Shown here one piece after another: positions 1 through 5,102 of a stretch of 6,055 nt of DNA. The DNA lies in contig WVZH01000217.1 of the NCBI GenBank assembly GCA_011772595.1, forward strand, positions 4,385 to 10,439. Direction: 5' to 3'. The stretch is from Anaerolineales bacterium. GTDB lineage: Bacteria > Chloroflexota > Anaerolineae > Anaerolineales > E44-bin32. The notes under the pieces are model-generated. The model saw nothing but the letters and a program-made list of their open reading frames with translations. It did no database searches and had not been told where the DNA came from. Each line of letters begins with the position of its first letter. Positions within the stretch are counted from its first letter, which is position 1. Both the position numbers and the translations under genes were made by a program.

Positions 1-273
1 GGACCAGCGATTCTGAACTGCAAGCAGGCCCTCATAATTAGGATTGGCCGCCATTTGAGTTAGCCCTGTCGCCACGAGCACGGCCAGGCATAACCAAGCG
101 TATGGTTCGAAGCGTCGTCTGAGCGATTCTAGCAGTAGCGGGAGTGATTCCGTTGGTAGATATCGTTCCAAAGCTGGTGCTAGTACGATCGCTTGATAGG
201 CCAGGCCTCCAATCCAGAATACGGTGGCGACCATGTGCAGCCCATAAGAAAAAGTCAATATCCAAGTAGGCAA
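1..273 (-). CDS. CopD-like integral membrane protein, 5' part (truncated by window edge)
   Basis: Ninety-one codons are open from a TTG at 273-271 to the left edge. The start is chosen because AAAGGA at 287-282 lies 8 nt upstream and because the TTG comes just before the first hydrophobic stretch; the frame has no in-frame ATG until codon 14. Residues 4-35 form a membrane segment with the pattern GLHMVATVFWIGGLAYQ (residues 11-27), followed by a conserved Pro (33). Residues 48-58 are basic (ESLRRRFEPYA), and 60-76 form a second helix (LCLAVLVATGLTQ). An H-x6-WIGG first helix, then an RRF-x-P-x-A/W segment and a second helix ending in TGL, is characteristic of the CopD family of putative copper export or resistance membrane proteins. 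The C-terminal part, needed to count helices and metal ligands, is outside the window. It follows the upstream TPR gene by 17 nt on the same strand, so the two are probably one operon. The family call is from memory of the motif. Copper as substrate is family knowledge, not shown here. Confidence 0.72.
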   Translation of the reverse strand, partial: MPTWILTFSYGLHMVATVFWIGGLAYQAIVLAPALERYLPTESLPLLLESLRRRFEPYAWLCLAVLVATGLTQMAANPNYEGLLAVQNRWS

Positions 274-281
274 ACGGGATG

Positions 282-287
282 TCCTTT
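282..287 (-). promoter_or_regulatory. Ribosome binding site for the TTG-started CopD-like gene
   Basis: On the minus strand AAAGGA stands 8 nt before the TTG at 273. It is what decides the start, since no ATG or GTG occurs between the upstream in-frame TGA and this point. It falls in the 17-nt gap after the stop of the upstream TPR gene. Confidence 0.6.
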
Positions 288-290
288 TTT

Positions 291-1358
291 CTACTCTTCA
301 GTCGGTGTGGGCGTATTCGTATCCGTTGGTGTGGGGCTATCGGCTGGCTCTGGAGGACCGCCCTCTGGCGTGGGCGTGTCAGTCGGCTGCGGTGGTGGGG
401 CGGTGGCTTTCTCGCATTCCTTCGCTGCTTCTGTTGCAGTGGGCACAAGGGTTCCGTTCTCCCATGCTAAGATTGAGCCGTTGTACTGAAACGAAGCCGC
501 GCAAGGATCATAGGCGATCCACAACTGGTCGCCATACCGCCAGGCCGCTTCGGCGTACTTAAAACACGAATCTATTGTGGCACCTTGTTGGCAGAGTGAT
601 GAAAATAATTCCGCCGCCTTTGCCCAATTAAGTCCAATGTAGCTATTCGCTAGTAGATATTGCTCCGCAAGTGTTCGCCGGAAATTGGCGTCTCGATCTA
701 AAGGGCCAAACCGTTCCGCGAGGCTAAGATCATAAAGGCCTTCTTCCATTAAGCCTTGCGCGATGAGATCCATGCCACGATTACGCAAGGCGATGAACAT
801 CATGCCGTCGGCTTCGACGGCCTTGTAGGTGGGGTCTTTACCCCGTAGGGCTAGCAGTTTGTTGATCACGGTATCCCAATCGCCATTCGCCAGTGCGGTT
901 TGTGCTTGATCAAAGAGATCTTCAGGGGGGGACGGATCGGGTGTTGACGTAGGTCTCGCTGTTGGAGCGAAGGTGGGTTTCTGCAACGCGACATACACTT
1001 CGACGAGCTTCTCTTCTGCGTAGGGGTATGTTGGATCGAAGCGGAGGATGGCCTCAAAGCGTTGTCGAGCAATTTCGTAGTTGCCAGTTTGGAGATCCTG
1101 AATCCCCAATTCGAATTGCTCCTGGAGGAATTGCGCGACCTGCTCTTCTTGTCGGATTGTTTTTGCGCTTGTCCCTTGAAGATACGCCACAGCGCCCACC
1201 GTGATGACGGCAAGCAAATAGGCCAGGAGATACCACGGCCATCTTCGTCGTCTTGCGCGAGTGTCTTCGCTCTCCGCGTCGGCGGCCTCATGTTGTGTGG
1301 CGGTTGGCGTAGGTTGAGTTTGTTCTACCCGATCTTGAGAAGAGCGGTCTGAATCCAT
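291..1358 (-). CDS. Single-pass membrane-anchored TPR-like protein with Pro/Thr-rich C-terminal tail
   Basis: The product has 355 aa. Residues 1-39 are polar, contain a short QPTPTATQ patch, and end in RRRR (36-39). A hydrophobic helix covers about 40-60 (WPWYLLAYLLAVITVGAVAYL). The arginine cluster before the helix predicts N-inside/C-outside topology, with no signal peptidase or lipobox motif. Outside the membrane, residues 78-111 look like a TPR unit (FELGIQDLQTGNYEIARQRF then ILRFDP). A Pro/Thr linker follows (128-146), then a second TPR-like unit (148-177, ALANGDWDTVINKLLAL..DP) and further helical pairs to about 290. The tail 318-355 is Pro/Thr/Glu-rich. Four cysteines (256, 265, 286, 315) all lie on the predicted outer side, so disulfides are possible. 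The ATG is the only plausible start: the next methionine is at 186, after the membrane helix. TPR proteins are protein-binding scaffolds; a specific function cannot be assigned. It is divergent from the other two TPR genes and probably co-transcribed with the CopD-like gene downstream. Confidence 0.85.
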   Translation of the reverse strand: MDSDRSSQDRVEQTQPTPTATQHEAADAESEDTRARRRRWPWYLLAYLLAVITVGAVAYLQGTSAKTIRQEEQVAQFLQEQFELGIQDLQTGNYEIARQRFEAILRFDPTYPYAEEKLVEVYVALQKPTFAPTARPTSTPDPSPPEDLFDQAQTALANGDWDTVINKLLALRGKDPTYKAVEADGMMFIALRNRGMDLIAQGLMEEGLYDLSLAERFGPLDRDANFRRTLAEQYLLANSYIGLNWAKAAELFSSLCQQGATIDSCFKYAEAAWRYGDQLWIAYDPCAASFQYNGSILAWENGTLVPTATEAAKECEKATAPPPQPTDTPTPEGGPPEPADSPTPTDTNTPTPTEE

Positions 1359-1365
1359 ACGCCGG

Positions 1366-1371
1366 ATTATA
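1366..1371 (-). promoter_or_regulatory. -10 box (TATAAT) of the minus-strand TPR/CopD-like operon, possibly leaderless
   Basis: The minus strand reads a consensus TATAAT at 1371-1366, only 7 nt before the ATG at 1358. A transcript starting the usual 6-8 nt after this box would begin at or within 2 nt of the ATG and carry no ribosome binding site. No convincing Shine-Dalgarno sequence precedes the ATG; the nearest purine run (AAGG) is 13 nt away. The -35 region is poor: CTGATT, 3 of 6 matches at 16-nt spacing. TTGGCA is present but only 12 nt from the -10 box. A perfect -10 with a weak -35 would fit an activator-assisted promoter. Confidence 0.5.
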
Positions 1372-1418
1372 CCTTACTTGCCTTGCCAATCAGGCTAGAT
1401 TTTACAGCGAGCCCTGCT

Positions 1419-1436
1419 CTGTGAAGGGCTTCACAG
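1419..1436. promoter_or_regulatory. Candidate CRP/FNR-family operator (perfect palindrome)
   Basis: CTGTGAAGGGCTTCACAG has perfect 8-bp arms around a central GG. Inside it, TGTGA-N6-TCACA is exactly the core pattern recognised by E. coli CRP. Its centre (1427.5) lies about 68 bp upstream of the start predicted from the -10 box at 1366-1371, within the range used by upstream activators, though not exactly at the classic -61.5 or -71.5 positions. It is about 208 bp upstream of the predicted plus-strand start. As RNA it would be a 7-bp stem with a 4-nt loop and no U-run, so a terminator is unlikely. CRP-type regulators occur in Chloroflexota, but their site preference there is not known to me. 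Confidence 0.45.
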
Positions 1437-1599
1437 TGGACCGGCGCCATACGGTAAAGAAAGGGTGCCTCCACCGCTGCGAAATCGTTGGGTTTCAACT
1501 GTGGTAGAGGTAGCATGAGAAGTACCTGGCTGCCGCACGCCTATTCTGGTCTATTCGCGCTCGCGCATCCATTGAAAGTGGCTTGAGGCGCAAGCTTTC

Positions 1600-1629
1600 T
1601 TGACGCTGCGTGAGATGGGGTGGTATGAT
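1600..1629 (+). promoter_or_regulatory. Extended -10 sigma70-type promoter for the tandem TPR genes
   Basis: TTGACG (1600-1605, 5 of 6) is followed after 18 bp by TATGAT (1624-1629, 5 of 6). TGG precedes the -10 hexamer directly, giving the TGnTATGAT extended -10 form. The predicted start is near 1636, giving a leader of about 34 nt before the ATG at 1670. No other gene start lies nearby, so it should drive both plus-strand TPR genes. Confidence 0.65.
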
Positions 1630-1669
1630 GCAATGCGGTTTCCCCCGATGAGCAGGCTGAAAAGGTGCC

Positions 1670-2959
1670 ATGTATCTCAGTGGTAGTAAATGGAAAATGC
1701 GTAAGAGGCGTCGCAGATCCAACCCCTGGCGCGTGCTCTTGCTTCTCATTTTGATAGCGGCGGCCGTTTATGTGTGGCAGATTTACGTTCCCACAGCGCA
1801 ACCTTTGTTCGTTCCCACCCCAACACCTACTAGGAGTCCTGCCTCCTTTGTGTTGGAAGCTGAGAGCTTTTTTCAAGCTGGCAAGCTTGCGCTAGCAGAA
1901 GTGGCGTATCAAGAGGCGATCACGGTTGATCCTCGTGAAATTAGTTATTACATCAATCTGGCACGAGTGCGTGTCTTCGCAGGGGATTACGACGATGCAG
2001 AGACTGCAGCGCGCAATGCCCTGGTCATCGATCCGGATTCGGCACTGGCAAATGCTGTATTGGGATGGGCGCTCGATTTTCGCGCAGGACAAGCGCAAAA
2101 TGAGACCGAGAGAAGTGAACTTCTGGCTGCTGCATTATCACAAGCAGAGCGCAGCATGGAACTCAATCCCAACTCGGCCTTAGTTCGAGCGTTCTATGCT
2201 GAAGTTGTCATCGACAACAATATTGAGGATTACGAGGAAGCTCTCACGCATGCGGAATATGCGGTTCGTTTGGATCCGAATTTACTCGAAGCTCATCGAG
2301 CGTTGGGTTATGTGTGGGAGATGACGGGAAATTATGCCCTTGCGGTTGAATCCTACGAGGCGGCAAAAGCAATCAATCCTAACTTACCGCGTCTGCATAT
2401 CGATGTCGGTAATATGCTTCAGGCACAGGGTGAGGTTAACGCCGCGATAGATAGCTACAAGAATGCGATCGCGTTGGCGCCAACGAATATCGAACCACTT
2501 ACCCTCATCGCACAGGTTTATGCTCGTATCGGGGAATTCGGTAAGGCCAGTCAGTTTGCAGCTGACGCCGCTGATCTCGATCCTGCGAACCCGCGACTAC
2601 GCGGTAATCTGGGGCGCATGTATTACCACAACAATGTGTTGGAAGATGCGATCACGCAACTAGAACTGGCGATTCGAGGCGGATGGGCCGAAAACGGCGT
2701 CTGGGTTCAGGGTTTACCTCTCGCTGAGCCCGGGCTGCCACCGGATCCTCGCGTGGTCGAATTTTATTACACCTACGGACTCGCACTCGCTAAACAGGCG
2801 CGCTGTGATGAGGCTGTCCCCATCTTCGAGGCGCTTCTTCTGGGTGTACCTGATGACGAAATCGCCGTTTTCAATGCTCAGGAAGGCCTAATCCTGTGTG
2901 GTCAGCTCGAGCGCACCCCAGTTCCCGAAGGCGAAGCTTCGCCGACACCGGAGTCTTAG
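1670..2959 (+). CDS. Membrane-anchored TPR protein, first of a tandem paralogous pair
   Basis: The product has 429 aa. A basic N-terminus (KMRKRRRRSNPWR, 9-21) leads into one membrane helix at about 22-38. This is followed by QPLF (44-47) and a TPTPTR linker (50-55), predicting N-inside/C-outside. Residues about 57-340 hold roughly eight TPR units, many ending in DPN/DPD/NPN (for example 103-123 GDYDDAETAARNALVIDPD, 218-238 MTGNYALAVESYEAAKAINPN). Residues 341-410 are a separate C-terminal module with W345, GLPL (348-351), EFYYTYG (364-370) and the only two cysteines, C379 and C410. The tail is Pro/Glu/Ser-rich. The ATG at 1670 has AAAAGG only 4 nt upstream, a short spacing. ATG 1697 (M10) is an alternative that would keep the basic stretch and helix. 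The next gene starts 15 nt after the stop and encodes a paralog. The likely role is an extracytoplasmic binding scaffold; partner unknown. Confidence 0.88.
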   Translation: MYLSGSKWKMRKRRRRSNPWRVLLLLILIAAAVYVWQIYVPTAQPLFVPTPTPTRSPASFVLEAESFFQAGKLALAEVAYQEAITVDPREISYYINLARVRVFAGDYDDAETAARNALVIDPDSALANAVLGWALDFRAGQAQNETERSELLAAALSQAERSMELNPNSALVRAFYAEVVIDNNIEDYEEALTHAEYAVRLDPNLLEAHRALGYVWEMTGNYALAVESYEAAKAINPNLPRLHIDVGNMLQAQGEVNAAIDSYKNAIALAPTNIEPLTLIAQVYARIGEFGKASQFAADAADLDPANPRLRGNLGRMYYHNNVLEDAITQLELAIRGGWAENGVWVQGLPLAEPGLPPDPRVVEFYYTYGLALAKQARCDEAVPIFEALLLGVPDDEIAVFNAQEGLILCGQLERTPVPEGEASPTPES

Positions 2960-2974
2960 AAAGCCATACTATTC

Positions 2975-4627
2975 ATGCGTTTAACGGGTGATCGTTTACA
3001 CCTGGGCCAGGAGAAGGGTCGCTCGAATCCCTGGCGGATGTTGGTCTATCTCCTACTGATCGTCGGGGGAATCTCCCTCGTACGTTTGGTTGATGTGGGG
3101 CGGGTACAGCCCTTATTCCAAGCGACACCGACGCCAACCAGGATCACTTCTTCGTTCATGGAAGAAGCGGATGCGCATTTCTCAGCGGGCAACCTCAACG
3201 GAGCTATCGGCGCCTTGCAATCGGCAGTTTCCATTGATCCAAATAATGCGGACCTGTGGTCGGAACTAGCACGCGTGCAAACCTACTCCAGCGACTTGCA
3301 GACGACGCTTGACGATCGGCGCTCCTTACTCGCACAAGCGCGCGATTCCATTGAACAGGCGATCCGAGTTGATCCGGACAATGCCAGAACTCATGCTATC
3401 CGCGCACTCGTATATGATTGGTCTGCTGCGGCCGAGATCAAAGACAACATCGGAATCGGTGATCAAGTCCGAGTGGAAGCCACCATCGAGGAGGGAGGAA
3501 GGATTCTTGGTCGGCGTATCGAATTGCCGGGTAGTGTGCCCTCCCCAGATTTGAGTCAGGCGAACGGCGAGCAAGCGACGGTCAACTTCACTGGGGTTGT
3601 AGAGGAAATCCGTCAAGGTGAGTGGGTGGTCAGCGGACGCACGATCATGATCACGGAGCGCACAGTGATCCAGGAAAAGAACCGGCGCGAAGCGTTTCTT
3701 GCAGAGGCCGATACATCCGCAACCAGGGCCCTGCAATTAGCGCCCGGTGATCCGTACGCGCTTGCTTTTCATGCGGAAGTGCTCGTCGATCAGCAAAGTT
3801 TCGCGCAGGCGATGGATCTTGCGCAGGAAGCAGCTTCGAACGATGCGCTCGTGCCACTTCAAGATCGGTTGGATATATACCGCGTATATGGGACCGTACT
3901 GGAGAGCAATGGGCGTTACCTGAGTGCGATCGAGGCTTATCAGAAAGCGGTCGAGATCAATCCCAACCTGACGTTCCTATATTTGCGCATCGGCGCAAAC
4001 TATCGTCGTTTGCGCGACGTGGACGCTGCCCTGGCAGCTTTTGATAAAGCGGCGAGGATCAATCAACAGCTTGGATTTGAGGACCCTACACCTTATCTAG
4101 CAATTGGAAGGACCTACGTACAAGAGGGTCAATTCTTTATTGCCGCAGTTAATATCGAAGCCGCCTTGCGCATCGACCCAACCAATGCGGATATCTATGC
4201 CCGTCTGGGAAGCGTGTATTTTCAGGCACGCAATTATGAGAGCGCCATACCGATCTTCGCGTGCGCTCTGGACGGTTGCTCTACTGAAGAAAATCGTGAG
4301 ATCCTGTGTAAGCTCGAGATCTACCGTTGTGCAGACGGAGGCGGCGAGTCGGACAATGTAGGTTGGGAGGTATTTGGGCTCGAACTGAATTCCAGCACCG
4401 TTGAGTACTACTACACCTACGGATCGGTGCTTGCCGCTTTTGCTGGGACGGAAGAATTTCCTGACGCCTGTGTGGATGCAGAGCGCGTCTTCAAGCAATT
4501 GATGACCGAGTACGGAACCGATGCGATCGTAAAGACGATCGTGGCAGAGGGGCGGGCGATTTGTGCCAGCCCCGGACCGCCTGAACCCCCTCTCACGCCA
4601 ACCGAGATCTCTACAGATTCCTCTTGA
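2975..4627 (+). CDS. Membrane-anchored TPR protein with inserted DUF5666-like domain, second of the tandem pair
   Basis: The product has 550 aa. SNPWR falls at 17-21, exactly where it falls in the preceding protein. It is followed by one membrane helix (about 22-38), QPLF (45-48) and TPTPTR (51-56). TPR units run from about 59 to 150, then resume at about 236 and continue to 435 (for example 311-331 SNGRYLSAIEAYQKAVEINPN, 384-404 EGQFFIAAVNIEAALRIDPTN). Residues 157-235 are a beta-rich insertion resembling DUF5666. The C-terminal module repeats that of the neighbour: W464, GLEL (468-471), EYYYTYG (477-483), C499 and C530, then a Pro/Thr tail. It has six cysteines (430, 435, 445, 452, 499, 530), all on the predicted outer side. 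No clear Shine-Dalgarno sequence precedes the ATG, and no other in-frame start precedes the membrane helix. With a 15-nt gap after the previous stop, translation may depend on coupling. Function unknown beyond a probable scaffold role. The stop codon lies inside the -35 box of the groESL promoter. Confidence 0.87.
   Translation: MRLTGDRLHLGQEKGRSNPWRMLVYLLLIVGGISLVRLVDVGRVQPLFQATPTPTRITSSFMEEADAHFSAGNLNGAIGALQSAVSIDPNNADLWSELARVQTYSSDLQTTLDDRRSLLAQARDSIEQAIRVDPDNARTHAIRALVYDWSAAAEIKDNIGIGDQVRVEATIEEGGRILGRRIELPGSVPSPDLSQANGEQATVNFTGVVEEIRQGEWVVSGRTIMITERTVIQEKNRREAFLAEADTSATRALQLAPGDPYALAFHAEVLVDQQSFAQAMDLAQEAASNDALVPLQDRLDIYRVYGTVLESNGRYLSAIEAYQKAVEINPNLTFLYLRIGANYRRLRDVDAALAAFDKAARINQQLGFEDPTPYLAIGRTYVQEGQFFIAAVNIEAALRIDPTNADIYARLGSVYFQARNYESAIPIFACALDGCSTEENREILCKLEIYRCADGGGESDNVGWEVFGLELNSSTVEYYYTYGSVLAAFAGTEEFPDACVDAERVFKQLMTEYGTDAIVKTIVAEGRAICASPGPPEPPLTPTEISTDSS
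3443..3679 (+). other. DUF5666-like beta domain inserted in the TPR array
   Basis: This covers residues about 157-235 of the 550-aa TPR protein. It reads as alternating beta strands: IGIGDQVRVEAT, RILGRRIEL, then NFTGVVEEI, GEWVVSGRTIMITERTVI. The 'vGd.V.Ve......g.ll..rIe' and 'FtGvVe.i....W.V.GrtvmI...T.I' patterns match my memory of DUF5666, a small barrel-like domain common in secreted bacterial proteins. The two halves occur in the opposite order from the usual domain register, so it may be permuted or span the boundary of two repeat units. The paralog just upstream has only a short loop here (about residues 138-151). Confidence 0.6.
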
Positions 4628-4652
4628 CAGTGCCGTACATTTTGTGTAAACT
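4624..4652 (+). promoter_or_regulatory. groESL promoter, -35 overlapping the upstream stop codon
   Basis: A consensus TTGACA (4624-4629) is followed after 17 bp by TAAACT (4647-4652, 4 of 6). The TGA stop of the preceding TPR gene is bases 4625-4627, inside the -35 hexamer. The predicted transcription start near 4659 falls at the first bases of the CIRCE left arm, so bound HrcA would sit on the start site. Confidence 0.7.
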
Positions 4653-4657
4653 TTCGA

Positions 4658-4696
4658 CGCAATTTAGCACTCTCTGGTTGCGAGTGCTAAATTGCG
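4658..4696. promoter_or_regulatory. CIRCE element (HrcA operator), extended perfect inverted repeat
   Basis: The canonical TTAGCACTC-N9-GAGTGCTAA is present without mismatch (4664-4672 and 4682-4690). The symmetry continues outward for six more base pairs: arms CGCAATTTAGCACTC (4658-4672) and GAGTGCTAAATTGCG (4682-4696) are perfect 15-bp complements around a 9-nt spacer. CIRCE is the known binding site of the heat-shock repressor HrcA, whose activity depends on GroEL. As RNA the arms would form a strong hairpin at the very 5' end of the message. Confidence 0.97.
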
Positions 4697-4729
4697 AATC
4701 ATGTCCGCAAGACGAACATCATATGCTTG

Positions 4730-4735
4730 AGGAGG
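4730..4735 (+). promoter_or_regulatory. Ribosome binding site of groES
   Basis: AGGAGG stands 6 nt before the ATG at 4742. It rules out the in-frame TTG at 4727, which would add five residues (MRRVR), overlap this site and have no purine-rich sequence of its own. Confidence 0.9.
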
Positions 4736-4741
4736 GTCCGC

Positions 4742-5041
4742 ATGTCACTGAACATTAAACCGTTAGCCGATCGGTTGGTCGTCAAACCTTTGGAGGAGGA
4801 AGAGAAGACGCCCAGCGGGATTGTGCTCCCCGAGACGGCCAAAGAGAAACCGCAAAAGGGCGAGGTTTTGGCTGTGGGACCGGGAGCCCGCGACGACAAA
4901 GGCGAGCGTATTCAGCCGGAAGTATCGGAAGGCGACAAGGTTTTATTCGCAAAGTACGCAGGCACGGAGATCAAGATCGACGGCGACAAGTACCTCATCT
5001 TGAAAGAAAGTGACATCCTGGCGATCTTTGCAAACGGATGA
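4742..5041 (+). CDS. groES: Co-chaperonin GroES (Cpn10)
   Basis: The 99-aa product has the usual length of the family. It starts with the typical [20 protein letters not shown] (4-23). It then has the mobile loop with the GIVLP motif (26-30; I27, V28 and L29 are the residues that contact GroEL), [10 protein letters not shown] (39-48), the [16 protein letters not shown] strand region (62-77) and a closing [12 protein letters not shown] (84-95). GroES forms a heptameric lid that closes the GroEL cavity during ATP-driven folding in the cytoplasm. It is the first gene of the operon, directly behind the CIRCE-controlled promoter; groEL follows after 61 nt. Nothing is missing or unusual in the protein. 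Confidence 0.98.
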   Translation: MSLNIKPLADRLVVKPLEEEEKTPSGIVLPETAKEKPQKGEVLAVGPGARDDKGERIQPEVSEGDKVLFAKYAGTEIKIDGDKYLILKESDILAIFANG

Positions 5042-5085
5042 CGCTCGGGTAATCGACAGAAAGAGACACGGAATCAAACATAATC

Positions 5086-5092
5086 AGAGGAG
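5086..5092 (+). promoter_or_regulatory. Ribosome binding site of groEL
   Basis: AGAGGAG ends 10 nt before the ATG at 5103. A GTG at 5097 is not a usable start because its frame reaches TAA within six codons. The 61-nt gap from groES shows no hairpin or promoter, which supports co-transcription. Confidence 0.8.
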
Positions 5093-5102
5093 CAAGTGAG
5101 CA

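Larger units (their letters stand above)
1359..1669. other. Divergent intergenic region
   Basis: These 311 bp separate the minus-strand TPR gene from the plus-strand TPR pair. They contain the -10 box at 1366-1371, the CRP-like palindrome at 1419-1436 and the plus-strand promoter at 1600-1629. Between about 1440 and 1590 I see no convincing gene, tRNA or strong hairpin. A weak GCTTG/CAAGC stem (1581-1595) followed by TTTCTT lies just before the plus-strand -35 box and is too short to call. Confidence 0.7.

Noticed and set aside
38..448. Open frame of 136 codons on the minus strand
   Set aside because: It overlaps the end of the 355-aa TPR gene and the CopD-like gene in another frame. Its product is Arg/Pro/Thr-rich with no domain pattern, while the CopD-like frame has coherent membrane helices and a ribosome binding site.
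193..489. Plus-strand frame encoding a Gly/Val/Ser-rich 98-aa product
   Set aside because: It is the antisense reading of the Pro/Thr-rich tail; the low-complexity product follows from the repeat on the other strand.
1480..1560. TGGTAGAG-containing stretch as a possible tRNA remnant
   Set aside because: No T-arm (GGTTCRA), no acceptor stem and no cloverleaf can be formed around it.
1581..1600. GCTTG/CAAGC stem followed by TTTCTT as a terminator
   Set aside because: The stem is only 5 bp, the T-run is interrupted, and it is not at the end of any gene.
1495..1876. Minus-strand frames covering the intergenic region and the start of the 429-aa TPR gene
   Set aside because: Their products are basic and low in pattern, and they run antisense to a well-supported gene and across its promoter.
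3326..3736. 136-codon minus-strand frame opposite the DUF5666-like insertion
   Set aside because: It is antisense to a clear coding frame, with no ribosome binding site or recognisable family.
4097..4498. 133-codon minus-strand frame opposite the 550-aa TPR gene
   Set aside because: It is antisense to TPR-coding sequence whose plus-strand frame has clear repeat periodicity.
4701..4730. Nine-codon upstream frame (ATG at 4701 to TGA at 4728-4730) in the groES leader
   Set aside because: There is no ribosome binding site before it, and the sequence just upstream is the CIRCE right arm. The overlap of its stop with the groES ribosome binding site is probably chance.
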